Assembly: GCF_002174455.2 (NCBI RefSeq)
Contig: NZ_CP147246.1
Span: 3,105,001-3,169,000 of the forward strand
DNA: 64,000 bases
Source of the DNA: Enterococcus sp. 9D6_DIV0238
Lineage (GTDB): Bacteria; Bacillota; Bacilli; Lactobacillales; Enterococcaceae
Reading direction: 5' to 3'
The notes beneath the pieces were generated by a model. The model was not told where the DNA came from, did no database searches, and saw nothing but the letters and a program-made list of their open reading frames with translations. A program made the translations under genes and the position numbers. This document shows, in pieces, positions 51,097-60,380 of this stretch; position 1 is the stretch's first letter, and the number at the start of each line of letters is the position of its first letter.

Positions 51097-53913
51097 ATGG
51101 CAAACGATAAAATCGTTATTCATGGTGCACGCGCACATAATTTAAAAGATATAGATGTTACAATTCCGCGAGATAAGATGGTTGTAGTGACAGGTTTATC
51201 AGGTTCTGGGAAAAGTTCACTCGCTTTCGATACCTTGTATGCAGAAGGTCAACGCAGATATGTGGAAAGTCTTTCTGCTTATGCTAGACAATTTTTAGGT
51301 CAAATGGATAAACCAGATGTCGATAGTATTGATGGATTAAGTCCAGCAATTTCCATCGATCAAAAAACTACTAGTAAAAATCCGCGCTCAACTGTTGGTA
51401 CGGTGACGGAGATCAATGATTATTTAAGATTATTGTTTGCTCGTGTTGGACATCCAATATGTCCGAATGACAATATTGAGATCACCAGTCAATCAGTTGA
51501 ACAAATGGTGGATAAAGTCTTAGAATTGCCGGAAAAAACAAAGATCCAAATTTTGGCACCTGTGATCGTGAAGAAAAAAGGGCAACATAAGAAAATTTTC
51601 GAAATGATCCAGCGTGAAGGCTATGTTCGGATGCGAGTAGATGGAGAAACGTATGATGTTAGCGAAGCTCCTGAACTTGAGAAAAATAAGAAGCATGATA
51701 TTTCTATAGTGATCGACCGAATCGTAGTGAAAGACGGCATTCGTTCACGCTTATTTGATTCATTTGAAGCGGCATTACGTTTAGCTGACGGTTATGCATT
51801 AGTAGATGTGATCGATGGTGAAGAAATGCTGTTTAGCGAACACTATGCATGTCCTTATTGTGGGTTTACTGTTGGCGAGCTTGAGCCGAGATTGTTTTCT
51901 TTCAATGCTCCATTTGGCGCCTGCCCTGATTGTGATGGGTTGGGAAATAAATTGGAAGTAGATAAGGACTTAGTGATCCCTGATGGGACTAAAACTTTAC
52001 GTGAAGGAGCGATTGTTCCTTGGAATCCGATCAGCTCGCAATATTATCCGCAAATGCTGGAGCAAGCAGCTGAAAGTTTTAATATCGATATGGATACACC
52101 ATTCAGTGAATTACCAGAAGAGCATCAGGATATTATTTTGAATGGGTCTAATGGAGAAGTTTTTCATTTCCATTATGAAAATGATTTTGGCGGTGTTCGT
52201 GATGTTGAAGTACCTTTTGAAGGTGTCTTAACGAATATCAAGCGCCGTTATCATGAAACGAATAGTGATTTCACGCGTGATCAAATGCGTTTATACATGA
52301 CTGAATTGACTTGTACGACGTGTAAAGGTTATCGCTTAAACCCACAAGCTCTTTCTGTAAAAATCGATAATACAAATATTGGACAAATCAGTGAATTAGC
52401 AATCAAAAAAGCGGTAAACTTTTTTGAAACAGTCACTTTATCTGAACAAGAACAAATGATTGCCAAACCGATTTTGAAAGAAGTAAAAGACCGATTGAAC
52501 TTTCTGCAAAATGTTGGTTTAGATTATTTGACTCTTAGTCGAGCTGCGGGAACCTTGTCCGGCGGAGAAGCACAGCGTATTCGTTTAGCTACACAGATAG
52601 GTTCCAATTTATCTGGCGTTTTATATATATTGGATGAACCATCGATCGGTCTCCATCAGCGAGATAATGACCGTTTGATCGAGTCACTCAAAAAGATGCG
52701 GGATTTAGGAAATACACTGATTGTTGTAGAACATGATGAGGATACGATGCGGGCTTCTGATTATTTGATCGATGTAGGTCCGGGCGCAGGCCACCTTGGT
52801 GGAGAAATCGTTGCAGCCGGAACCCCTGATGAGGTAGCAGAAAATCCTAAATCGTTGACAGGTCAGTATCTATCCGGTAAAAAAGTCATTCCGGTACCAA
52901 AAGAGCGTCGCAAAGGGAATGGCAAAAAAATCAAGGTTACTGGTGCAGCAGAGAATAATCTGAAGAATGTAACTGTTGAATTTCCTTTAGGTGAATTTGT
53001 TGCAGTGACTGGTGTTTCTGGTTCAGGGAAAAGTACATTAGTTAATCAGATCTTAAAAAAGGCCTTGGCACAAAAACTCAACCGTAATTCTAATAAACCT
53101 GGAAAGCATAAGAGTATCACAGGCTATAAAGAAATCGAAAAAATCATTGATATCGACCAAAGTCCGATCGGTCGAACACCGCGTAGTAATCCTGCGACCT
53201 ATACAAGTGTTTTCGATGACATCCGTGATTTGTTTGCAAAAACGAATGAAGCAAAAGTGCGTGGCTATAAAAAAGGTCGTTTTAGCTTTAACGTAAAAGG
53301 TGGTCGCTGTGAAGCTTGTCGCGGAGATGGAATCATCAAGATCGAAATGCACTTTTTACCTGATGTATATGTTCCTTGTGAAGTTTGTCATGGCAAACGC
53401 TATAACTCTGAAACGTTAGAAGTCCATTATAAAGGCAAAACGATTGCTGATATTCTTGATTTGACAGTGGAAGATGCTGTAGACTTTTTCCAACATATTC
53501 CTAAGATCCATCGTAAATTAAAAACAATCGTTGATGTAGGATTAGGTTATGTGACGTTAGGACAGCCCGCAACGACATTATCAGGTGGAGAAGCGCAACG
53601 GATGAAGCTGGCTAGTGAACTGCACAAAAATTCCAATGGTAAAAACTTCTATATCTTGGATGAACCAACCACTGGCCTGCATACGGATGATATTGCTCGT
53701 TTGCTGCTTGTATTGGAGAGATTAGTTGAGGCGGGAAATACGGTCTTAGTGATCGAGCATAATCTAGATGTCATCAAGTCAGCAGATCATGTGATCGATC
53801 TTGGTCCAGAAGGCGGAGATGGTGGAGGAACGATCGTTGCCACTGGAACGCCGGAAGATATCGCGAAAGTCAAAACTAGCTATACTGGTAAATATTTGAA
53901 ACGGGTTCTATGA
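51097..53913 (+). CDS. uvrA: Excinuclease ABC subunit UvrA
   Basis: 938 residues, full family length. Two ABC modules with Walker [10 protein letters not shown] and GVSGSGKST, signatures [12 protein letters not shown] and [12 protein letters not shown], Walker [12 protein letters not shown] and [11 protein letters not shown]. Zinc modules at [10 protein letters not shown]...CPDCDGLG and CEACRGDG...[10 protein letters not shown]. It recognises DNA damage with UvrB. It is 325 bp from uvrB, across a tandem-repeat leader. Clearly distinct from the short UvrA-like protein at 6020. Confidence 0.97.
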   Translation: MANDKIVIHGARAHNLKDIDVTIPRDKMVVVTGLSGSGKSSLAFDTLYAEGQRRYVESLSAYARQFLGQMDKPDVDSIDGLSPAISIDQKTTSKNPRSTVGTVTEINDYLRLLFARVGHPICPNDNIEITSQSVEQMVDKVLELPEKTKIQILAPVIVKKKGQHKKIFEMIQREGYVRMRVDGETYDVSEAPELEKNKKHDISIVIDRIVVKDGIRSRLFDSFEAALRLADGYALVDVIDGEEMLFSEHYACPYCGFTVGELEPRLFSFNAPFGACPDCDGLGNKLEVDKDLVIPDGTKTLREGAIVPWNPISSQYYPQMLEQAAESFNIDMDTPFSELPEEHQDIILNGSNGEVFHFHYENDFGGVRDVEVPFEGVLTNIKRRYHETNSDFTRDQMRLYMTELTCTTCKGYRLNPQALSVKIDNTNIGQISELAIKKAVNFFETVTLSEQEQMIAKPILKEVKDRLNFLQNVGLDYLTLSRAAGTLSGGEAQRIRLATQIGSNLSGVLYILDEPSIGLHQRDNDRLIESLKKMRDLGNTLIVVEHDEDTMRASDYLIDVGPGAGHLGGEIVAAGTPDEVAENPKSLTGQYLSGKKVIPVPKERRKGNGKKIKVTGAAENNLKNVTVEFPLGEFVAVTGVSGSGKSTLVNQILKKALAQKLNRNSNKPGKHKSITGYKEIEKIIDIDQSPIGRTPRSNPATYTSVFDDIRDLFAKTNEAKVRGYKKGRFSFNVKGGRCEACRGDGIIKIEMHFLPDVYVPCEVCHGKRYNSETLEVHYKGKTIADILDLTVEDAVDFFQHIPKIHRKLKTIVDVGLGYVTLGQPATTLSGGEAQRMKLASELHKNSNGKNFYILDEPTTGLHTDDIARLLLVLERLVEAGNTVLVIEHNLDVIKSADHVIDLGPEGGDGGGTIVATGTPEDIAKVKTSYTGKYLKRVL

Positions 53914-54347
53914 TATTGGTCTACTCCATTTAGGAAGTGATTTTACAAAACTTAAAGAATGTGTGAAGATTAGAGGAAATTTAGTGAGTAGTCTTGATTT
54001 CTTCATTTTCATACAGTAAAATCACTCACAGGTAGATATATTGTTCAACCTAATTGGTATATATCTTTCCTTCTATAAATAACCCGTTCAAAAAAGAAAA
54101 AACAGTTTTTCATTTATTTGAAAACTGTTTTTTTGTTTCTTATATTTATTTTAGATGTGAAAAAAGTAAATATAAACCAAAAGTAAATGAGAAAAAAATG
54201 AACAAGATGGAGAAACTCTTGTTTTTTAATAACTTTAATTTAAAAATAGTCAAAAAAAGGTAAATTATATACGTATGTTGGACGGTACATTTGAATAAAA
54301 TCATGATATTCTATACATACGAAAAAAGTATGGAAGGATGATTTTTC
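53914..54347. other. Intergenic region after uvrA
   Basis: About 430 bp with a terminator at 54098-54134 and otherwise AT-rich DNA. A 69-codon frame at 54054 overlaps the terminator and lacks a ribosome site, so I do not call it. Confidence 0.5.
54098..54134 (+). terminator. Rho-independent terminator of uvrA
   Basis: AAAACAGTTTT and AAAACTGTTTT are inverted arms around a loop, followed by a T run. Confidence 0.75.
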
Positions 54348-54554
54348 TTGGAAAAAAGAGAAATTAAGATTGGCGCTCATTATGTTTGTCATGGCTCAAA
54401 CTTTTCTTGGTTCTTTATTGGAGAAGCTATCTCTAAAAAAGAAGATGACTTGGAAGTAAGAGTTCTTAAATGTCACCCAACCGACCGTTCGAATATCAAG
54501 TGTGACGATCCGATTTTAAGCCTGGATTATTTAAATGTAATCGAAGATGTATAA
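54348..54554 (+). CDS. Conserved-looking small hypothetical protein
   Basis: 68 residues from a TTG at 54348 with GGAAGGATG upstream. Soluble, beta-rich pattern (REIKIGAHYVCHGSNFSWFFIGEAISKKEDDLEVRVLKCHP) with two Cys. Family not recognised. It stands alone between uvrA and rapZ. Moderate chance of being real, based on the ribosome site and balanced composition. Confidence 0.5.
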   Translation: MEKREIKIGAHYVCHGSNFSWFFIGEAISKKEDDLEVRVLKCHPTDRSNIKCDDPILSLDYLNVIEDV

Positions 54555-54733
54555 TCGTTTCTTTATTATTTTAATAATATGTATATCGTAAAAGCAAACG
54601 GAAATAGAAAATTTCTGCTTTGCTTTTTTTGTTTGATCTGATGTCAAGATGTCAAATGATTATTTTTATTTAAAGATAGCCAATGTAAAAGTCTGGAATG
54701 GTTGAAAAGCTTTCATTGATACGCCCGGAATGT

Positions 54734-54739
54734 TATAAT
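54734..54739 (+). promoter_or_regulatory. Extended -10 promoter of the rapZ operon
   Basis: TGTTATAAT (54731-54739) is a TGn-extended -10 located 32 bp before the rapZ start. No good -35 is seen, as is usual for extended -10 promoters. Confidence 0.55.
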
Positions 54740-54770
54740 TAGTCAAATGTTATTAAAGGGGCGCTGTAAG

Positions 54771-55655
54771 ATGGCTGATAATTTACAATTAGTAATAATC
54801 ACTGGAATGAGCGGAGCAGGTAAAACTGTCGCAATTCAAAGTTTTGAAGATATGGGATATTTTTGTATCGATAATATGCCGCCAAGTCTGATTCCCAAAT
54901 TTTGGGAATTGATCAAGGAATCAGGCAAAGTAACTAAAATTGCTTTGGTGATCGATCTACGTTCACGTAATTTCTTTAGAGAAATTCAGGATATGTTGGT
55001 CGAACTTGAAAATACGAATTTGATCGATACGACGATCATGTTTTTAGATGCAACCGACGAAGAGTTAGTTTCACGCTATAAAGAAACTAGACGTGCACAT
55101 CCGTTAGCTATGGATGGCTTGGTCACTGAAGGGATCAGAAAAGAACGTGCGATTCTGGAAGAAATCAGAGGAGACGCTCAGGTCGTCATCGATACAACGG
55201 ATCTTTCTCCAAGACAACTAAGAGAACGAATCAATGAAGAATTTAAAACACGCGACACACATGGTTTTCGTGTGGAGATGGTATCGTTTGGGTTTAAATA
55301 TGGTCTGCCGATCGATGCAGATATTGTAATGGATGTACGTTTTTTACCAAACCCTCACTATATACCAGAGTTGAGACCATTGACTGGGCAAGATAAATCT
55401 GTTTATGACTATGTTATGAGTTTTCCAGAAACAGAAGAATTTTATACTCGCTTCATCGATCTATTGCAACACGTGATGCCTGGCTATGAAAAAGAAGGCA
55501 AATCAAGTATCACGATCGCGATCGGCTGCACTGGCGGACAACATCGTTCAGTCGCTTTGACAGAACGAGTAGGCAATGAACTTGGTAAGGAGTATCATGT
55601 GAACATTACTCATCGTGATAAAGGAAAACGGAAAGAGACGGTGAATCGCTCATGA
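54771..55655 (+). CDS. rapZ: RNase adapter protein RapZ (YvcJ)
   Basis: 294 residues from ATG 54771 (AAAGGGGCG upstream). N-terminal P-loop GMSGAGKT (about 12-19), then [10 protein letters not shown], and the C-terminal RapZ-C domain with [14 protein letters not shown] and the end [14 protein letters not shown]. In Firmicutes the protein binds GTP/ATP and UDP-sugars and acts in cell-wall and competence control; its RNA-adapter role is known from enterobacteria. First gene of the conserved rapZ-yvcK-whiA operon; overlaps the next by 4 bp. Confidence 0.95.
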   Translation: MADNLQLVIITGMSGAGKTVAIQSFEDMGYFCIDNMPPSLIPKFWELIKESGKVTKIALVIDLRSRNFFREIQDMLVELENTNLIDTTIMFLDATDEELVSRYKETRRAHPLAMDGLVTEGIRKERAILEEIRGDAQVVIDTTDLSPRQLRERINEEFKTRDTHGFRVEMVSFGFKYGLPIDADIVMDVRFLPNPHYIPELRPLTGQDKSVYDYVMSFPETEEFYTRFIDLLQHVMPGYEKEGKSSITIAIGCTGGQHRSVALTERVGNELGKEYHVNITHRDKGKRKETVNRS

Positions 55656-56650
55656 AAATGAAAACTTACCGGATCAGAAAGCCTAAGATCGTTGTTGTCG
55701 GTGGTGGTACTGGGCTGCCTGTTATTTTAAAAAGCTTGAGAAATCAAAGCGCGGATATCACTGCTGTTGTAACAGTTGCTGATGATGGAGGCAGTAGCGG
55801 TGAAATCCGGGAATCAATGAACCTGACTCCTCCTGGTGATCTACGCAATGTGCTCGTTGCTTTATCAGATATGCCGCAGTTGTATGAAGATATTTTTCAG
55901 TATCGTTTTGATAAATCAGATAAGTATTTTGCTAATCATGCGATCGGCAATTTAATTATTGCCGCAGTTTCTGAAATGCGTGGTAGTACGTATGAAGCGA
56001 TCCAATTGTTATCAAAAATGATGCATGTGGACGGACATATTTTTCCTTCATCAGAAAGACCATTGACCTTACATGCTGTTTTCAAAGATGGAACAGTGGC
56101 AGTTGGTGAATCGAATATTGCTGTAGACAGGAAAACGATCGATTATGTTTTTGTAACAAATACAAACGACGATGAACAGCCAAAAGCTGCTAGAAAAGTA
56201 GTAAAAGCAATTGAAGAAGCAGACATGATCGTTTTAGGTCCGGGAAGCTTATTTACTAGTATTTTGCCAAACTTGGTGATCAGTGAAATTGGAGATGCCA
56301 TTATCAATGCAGAAGGTGAAGTCGTGTATATTTGCAATATCATGACACAAAAAGGTGAAACCGAGCACTTTACAGATGCAGATCATGTTTGTGTTTTACA
56401 CGATCATCTCAAAAGTAAGTTTGTTGATACGGTATTAGTCAACACAGAAAAAGTACCTGATGGATACATGGATCCGGACGTTTATGATGAGTATCTTGTA
56501 CAAGTGGAGCATGACTTTCAAAAATTAAGATCGGAAGGCTGCCGAGTGATTTCTACTGATTTTCTGAAATTAAGAGACGGTGGCGTTTTTCATGATGGTG
56601 ATAAGGTAGTTGACGAGTTGTTCCGAATCGTTTTTGGAGCAAGGTATTAA
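55652..56650 (+). CDS. yvcK: Gluconeogenesis factor YvcK/GlmR
   Basis: 332 residues, CofD-like Rossmann fold: [19 protein letters not shown] at the N-terminus, [28 protein letters not shown] and [10 protein letters not shown]. It binds UDP-GlcNAc and supports flux into peptidoglycan precursors during growth on gluconeogenic carbon. Start overlaps rapZ (ATGA). Confidence 0.95.
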   Translation: MKMKTYRIRKPKIVVVGGGTGLPVILKSLRNQSADITAVVTVADDGGSSGEIRESMNLTPPGDLRNVLVALSDMPQLYEDIFQYRFDKSDKYFANHAIGNLIIAAVSEMRGSTYEAIQLLSKMMHVDGHIFPSSERPLTLHAVFKDGTVAVGESNIAVDRKTIDYVFVTNTNDDEQPKAARKVVKAIEEADMIVLGPGSLFTSILPNLVISEIGDAIINAEGEVVYICNIMTQKGETEHFTDADHVCVLHDHLKSKFVDTVLVNTEKVPDGYMDPDVYDEYLVQVEHDFQKLRSEGCRVISTDFLKLRDGGVFHDGDKVVDELFRIVFGARY

Positions 56651-56677
56651 AAGGAAAAGAGAGAGGGGGAGAGAAAA

Positions 56678-57613
56678 ATGTCTTTTGCCTCAGATGTGAA
56701 AAAAGAACTAACGACGTTAGAAGTCCATCGGGAACATGCTAGAGCAGAACTTGCTGCATTGATTCGAATGAATGGGTCACTAAGCATCGTGAATCAGCAA
56801 TTCGTGTTGAATGTCCAAACAGAAAATGCTGCGATCGCAAGACGTATTTATTCTCTTTTAAAAGATCATTATGACGTACGATCGGAGTTGCTCGTTCGAA
56901 AAAAAATGAAGCTGAAGAAGAACAATGTTTATATTGTTCGTTTAAAACAGGGAACTAAGGACGTTCTTGCAGATTTAGATATTTTAGATGGAATGATGTT
57001 CAATAGCCATGTATCAGATGAAATCATGGGGAATGCCCAAAAGATGAGATCTTATTTACGTGGTGCTTTTATGGCTTCTGGCTCAGTCAATAATCCTGAA
57101 ACCAGTCGTTACCATTTAGAAATATTTTCTATTTATGAAGAACACAATGAAGATATTTGTCAAATGCTGAATTATTATGATTTGAATGCACGGACGCTAG
57201 AGAGAAGAAACGGCTATATTTCTTATTTGAAAGGTGCAGAGCGGATCGCTGATTTTTTAACATTGATCGGTGCAACGAATTCGATGTTAAAATTTGAAGA
57301 TGTCCGAATCGTGCGGGATATGCGCAATTCTGTTAATCGTTTGGTCAATTGCGAAACAGCGAACTTAAATAAGACGATCGATGCTGCATCAAAACAAATT
57401 GAAAATATCCAGTATATTGAAAGTGTGGTAGGTTTAACGGCTCTACCAGAAAAATTACAGGAAATCGCTGAATTGCGTTTGGAATATCCGGAAGTCAGTC
57501 TGAAAGAACTTGGTGAGATGATTCCTTCAGGTGCAATTTCAAAATCGGGAATCAATCATCGAATCAGGAAAATCAATGAATTTGCTGAAAAACTTAGAGA
57601 AAAAAGTGCATAG
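56678..57613 (+). CDS. whiA: DNA-binding protein WhiA
   Basis: 311 residues. Two LAGLIDADG-like domains (about 1-200; [24 protein letters not shown] is the second) followed by a WhiA-type helix-turn-helix ([17 protein letters not shown] to [17 protein letters not shown]). In Firmicutes it influences division and chromosome segregation rather than sporulation. ATG follows GAGGGGGAGAG. Third gene of the rapZ operon. Confidence 0.95.
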   Translation: MSFASDVKKELTTLEVHREHARAELAALIRMNGSLSIVNQQFVLNVQTENAAIARRIYSLLKDHYDVRSELLVRKKMKLKKNNVYIVRLKQGTKDVLADLDILDGMMFNSHVSDEIMGNAQKMRSYLRGAFMASGSVNNPETSRYHLEIFSIYEEHNEDICQMLNYYDLNARTLERRNGYISYLKGAERIADFLTLIGATNSMLKFEDVRIVRDMRNSVNRLVNCETANLNKTIDAASKQIENIQYIESVVGLTALPEKLQEIAELRLEYPEVSLKELGEMIPSGAISKSGINHRIRKINEFAEKLREKSA

Positions 57614-57657
57614 CTGCAAAGTTACGTGAACTAAAAAATGGAAATCAGGTGAAAGAA

Positions 57658-57855
57658 ATGGGTGTTGAGGATAAAGACTTTATTATGCGGCAAATCAAAC
57701 AATTAGGCGAAGGTTTGGGCGAATTTTTAGGTAAAGAAGATGTAGATAAAATCTTGAATTTTAGTGAAGACGCCCAAAAAGAAACTCAGGATTCACTCGC
57801 TGAAAAGAAACTAAAGAGAAAACAAGAACAAAAAACAAAGACAAAGCCACAATAG
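57658..57855 (+). CDS. DUF6483-like small protein
   Basis: 65 residues from ATG 57658, placed after AGGTGAAAG. DKDFIMRQIKQLGEGLGEFLGKEDVDKI resembles DUF6483 proteins, small helical proteins common in Firmicutes and of unknown role, followed by a basic tail. It sits 44 bp after whiA and before a bidirectional terminator, so it is probably cotranscribed with the operon. Confidence 0.65.
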   Translation: MGVEDKDFIMRQIKQLGEGLGEFLGKEDVDKILNFSEDAQKETQDSLAEKKLKRKQEQKTKTKPQ

Positions 57856-57875
57856 CTTTGTCTTTGTTTTTTTAT
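57833..57875. terminator. Bidirectional terminator
   Basis: AAACAAAGACAAAGC and GCTTTGTCTTTGTTT are perfect 15-bp arms with A and T flanks, overlapping the end of the DUF6483-like gene and facing the DsbA-like gene. Confidence 0.9.
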
Positions 57876-58393
57876 TTTCCTTCAATGTAGCTGATCAATT
57901 CTTCCGTTGTAACAGATTCATCAAAGATATGTTCACCAATAACGATCGTTGGAACAAATTTGATATTAGCAGCATTTGCTTCAGCAATCACAGTATCGAT
58001 CATTGCAGGATTTTTCTTTTCAGCTAGCTGTAGGTTATCTTGGGCAAAGACGGCAACATCTGCTAATGAAAGATGCCCCCATTGATCTTGCGTGTCATAC
58101 ATTTGTTTTAAACTAAGTAATCCTCTTTCTGGTAAGTCGTAATCAATGTGGTGATGCATCACGTTTCCAGGCTGTAATGTTTCTTTCTCTTTATCAAATA
58201 GCTTGATAATACGCTGAACTTTTCCTTCTTTAACATATTTTTCTAAAAGGTCAAAAGAGTCTTCAAACCATTTTTTACAGTAGGGACAACGAACATTCAT
58301 AAATTCGACCATCTTTATTGGAGCTGATTCTTGACCAATGACTAAACCATTTTTTGTAGTGACTTTTGTTGCATCGATAATTGAGATATCCAT
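57872..58393 (-). CDS. DsbA-like thioredoxin-fold protein
   Basis: 173 residues from the ATG at 58393 (AAAGGATG upstream at better spacing than for the ATG three codons before). Thioredoxin-fold with redox motif CPYC (MVEFMNVRCPYCKKWFED), an inserted helical domain and a cis-Pro loop FVPTIVIG. No signal peptide, so it is cytosolic, like the DsbA-fold oxidoreductases that affect stress adaptation in lactic acid bacteria. Likely a disulfide/thiol oxidoreductase; partner unknown. Confidence 0.85.
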   Translation of the reverse strand: MDISIIDATKVTTKNGLVIGQESAPIKMVEFMNVRCPYCKKWFEDSFDLLEKYVKEGKVQRIIKLFDKEKETLQPGNVMHHHIDYDLPERGLLSLKQMYDTQDQWGHLSLADVAVFAQDNLQLAEKKNPAMIDTVIAEANAANIKFVPTIVIGEHIFDESVTTEELISYIEGK

Positions 58394-58456
58394 GTTATAC
58401 ATCCTTTCAATTCTTTACTTATAGTGTAGCGCTTTTTAGTCTGAGTTGAAATAAAA

Positions 58457-58490
58457 ATGTCCAAAATCCGGAAAAGAATTTTGGACATCT
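58457..58490 (-). terminator. Terminator of clpP
   Basis: On the minus strand, ATGTCCAAAATTC pairs with GGATTTTGGACAT around a loop and is followed by TTTTTATTT. Confidence 0.75.
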
Positions 58491-58500
58491 GATTTTAGGT

Positions 58501-59094
58501 TTAGCTTAAGGCACTGCTATTTTCCATTACTTCATCGATCAAGCCGTATTCTTTTGCCTGTTGAGCTGTCATGAAGTTGTCACGATCTGTGTCGCGTTCG
58601 ATGACTTCTAAAGGCTGACCAGTTCGCTCAGCCAAGATTTTGTTCAAACGGTCACGTGTATCCAAGATATGTTTTGCAGCGATTTCGATTTCTGTCGCTT
58701 GTCCTTGTGCACCACCAAGTGGTTGATGGATCATGATTTCAGCATTAGGCAAGGCAAAACGTTTGCCTTTTTGACCAGCAGTTAGTAAAAAGCTGCCCAT
58801 TGATGCGGCCATCCCAAGTACGATCGTTTGGACGTCTGCTTTAACAAAATTCATCGTATCGAAAATTGCTAATCCAGCAGAAACACTGCCGCCAGGAGAA
58901 TTGATGTAGATGTAGATATCTTTTTCAGAGTCTTGTGCATCCAAAAATAATAATTGAGCAATTACTGAGTTGGCTACATTATCATCGATCGGACCACTTA
59001 ACATGATGATTCTATCTTTTAATAATCGTGAATAAATATCATAAGCTCTTTCTCCACGAGATGACTGTTCAATGACTGTTGGTATTAAGTTCAT
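58501..59094 (-). CDS. clpP: ATP-dependent Clp protease proteolytic subunit
   Basis: 197 residues, full length. Nucleophile Ser in [11 protein letters not shown], catalytic His in [19 protein letters not shown], and Asp in [20 protein letters not shown]. Forms the tetradecameric protease chamber used with ClpX/ClpC/ClpE. ATG follows TAGGAGGAATATACT on the minus strand. A CtsR box overlaps its promoter. Confidence 0.97.
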   Translation of the reverse strand: MNLIPTVIEQSSRGERAYDIYSRLLKDRIIMLSGPIDDNVANSVIAQLLFLDAQDSEKDIYIYINSPGGSVSAGLAIFDTMNFVKADVQTIVLGMAASMGSFLLTAGQKGKRFALPNAEIMIHQPLGGAQGQATEIEIAAKHILDTRDRLNKILAERTGQPLEVIERDTDRDNFMTAQQAKEYGLIDEVMENSSALS

Positions 59095-59164
59095 AGTATA
59101 TTCCTCCTATATAAAAAGCTCTTCAAATCATTTTATCACAAAGCATACCTGAATGCTTAAAAAA

Positions 59165-59194
59165 AGTATACTTTATTGGTCAAAAAAGGTCAAC
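59165..59194 (-). promoter_or_regulatory. clpP promoter with CtsR operator
   Basis: On the minus strand TTGACC (59193-59188), 17-bp spacer, TATACT (59170-59165). On the plus strand GGTCAAA-AAA-GGTCAAC (59178-59194) is the CtsR heptad direct repeat, with one mismatch in the second heptad. It covers the -35, so CtsR binding would block RNA polymerase until heat or protein stress releases it. Confidence 0.88.
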
Positions 59195-59271
59195 TTAAAT
59201 GAACTGAAAAAATAGAAGGTAGAAACGTTGAGCCGTGTTTCTGCCTTCTACTATTATTCTCAAAATAAATA

Positions 59272-59661
59272 TTATGAAGAGACAATAATGTTGCCGTTTT
59301 GGTCAGCAGGCTTCAATAAAGTCATGATCGCAGTGAAGAAAGCAATAAGAGCTGGAATGCCAGTCCAACTGAAAACAAGATACATGATGCCTTTTCCAGA
59401 AAAACCAGAGTAGAATTTATGAGCACCGATCCAGCCTAAGAAAAATGCTAGAATGAAATAAATCCATTTATTGACTACTCTACCTTGTTGTACATAACCA
59501 CCAACTGATTGAGTATTATTGTTTTCATTGACAATATTGATGCTGATTTTGTCTTGCAGATTATCAGTGCTTGATTTCGTCATCAAACACTGATACGAAG
59601 TGCAGAACATAGGCTTATCTTTATTAGCAATAATAACTTTCTCAAAGTCTGATCTGCTCAC
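59272..59661 (-). CDS. TM2-domain membrane protein
   Basis: 129 residues as called from a GTG at 59661; the start is uncertain because no good ribosome site is visible, and MFCTSY or MTKSS further in are alternatives. The C-terminal ~65 residues are a TM2 domain: NKWIYFILAFFLGWIGAHKFYSGFSGKGIMYLVFSWTGIPALIAFF, two helices joined by the DxF-like turn. Role unknown; TM2 proteins are common small membrane proteins in Firmicutes. Confidence 0.7.
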   Translation of the reverse strand: MSRSDFEKVIIANKDKPMFCTSYQCLMTKSSTDNLQDKISINIVNENNNTQSVGGYVQQGRVVNKWIYFILAFFLGWIGAHKFYSGFSGKGIMYLVFSWTGIPALIAFFTAIMTLLKPADQNGNIIVSS

Positions 59662-59834
59662 TTTTTTTCTATATCTTTAAATTTTCACTTTATAACTTTT
59701 ACAGATCACCTTTCAAAAAGAATTGAAAACTTTTAAGTAAATGAATCCTTTTTATTTTTTTGTTCTATGTTTTTACGCTTGTGAAAGAGTATGTTATACT
59801 AAAAAAGCAAGTAAAGAAGAGTGAGGGGATTCGG

Positions 59835-60350
59835 ATGGTTGTTTTTATCGCAGGCATAACAGGCGTATTAGTTGGCGCAGTGATTGTGTCGATCAGCGTT
59901 GCTTTACGAGTGACGTTTGAAGAACGAAAAGCAGCACGTTATCGTGAGCTGGAACATTTCGTCAAAGAAATCGAAACATTGAATCTTTTGAACAAAAAAA
60001 TCAATGAAATTTTGCAAAAGAGAGATATTTATGTCGATAAATCTGTTAACTTTATTTCTATGGATGATTGTTATATCAGCATCGACGACTTTATATATTT
60101 GGAATCTTTTTCTGCGCAAAACAATTTCTATCTTCCTACTTATCTAGTCGAAGAGTTTTTCAAAAAGATTGCTCACAGAAAAGTAATTTTGACCCCGGAT
60201 GAAGTCATCTCAATGGGTGGAAGTACCTATAAGGGTGGAAAATTGATTTTAGAAACTTTTTCAGAAGAGTTGTTGACGATCATCGAAGATAAAAAAAGAC
60301 AAATGAAACGTCTGTCGCACAAACCGCTGTACTATTTCCAAAAGAGCTAA
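59835..60350 (+). CDS. Membrane-anchored hypothetical protein
   Basis: 171 residues from ATG 59835 (GAGGGGATTCGG upstream). One N-terminal helix (about 2-24), then a charged, mostly helical cytoplasmic or extracellular domain (about 30-60 coiled-coil-like: RYRELEHFVKEIETLNLLNKKINEIL). Ends FQKS. Family not recognised. Its terminator (CCGTACCTT/AAGGTACGG followed by Ts) is the insertion site of IS copy 2. Confidence 0.6.
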   Translation: MVVFIAGITGVLVGAVIVSISVALRVTFEERKAARYRELEHFVKEIETLNLLNKKINEILQKRDIYVDKSVNFISMDDCYISIDDFIYLESFSAQNNFYLPTYLVEEFFKKIAHRKVILTPDEVISMGGSTYKGGKLILETFSEELLTIIEDKKRQMKRLSHKPLYYFQKS

Positions 60351-60354
60351 AAAG

Positions 60355-60380
60355 CCCGTACCTTAAGTGAAAGGTACGGC
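60355..60380 (+). repeat. Left target-site duplication of IS copy 2 (terminator hairpin)
   Basis: 26 bp, CCCGTACCTT then AAGTGA then AAGGTACGGC, repeated exactly at 61912-61937, where it is still followed by seven Ts. It was the terminator stem of the upstream gene. Confidence 0.85.

Noticed and set aside
54054..54263. 69-codon plus-strand frame after uvrA
   Set aside because: It runs through the uvrA terminator hairpin, has no ribosome site and is extremely Lys/Phe/Asn-rich.
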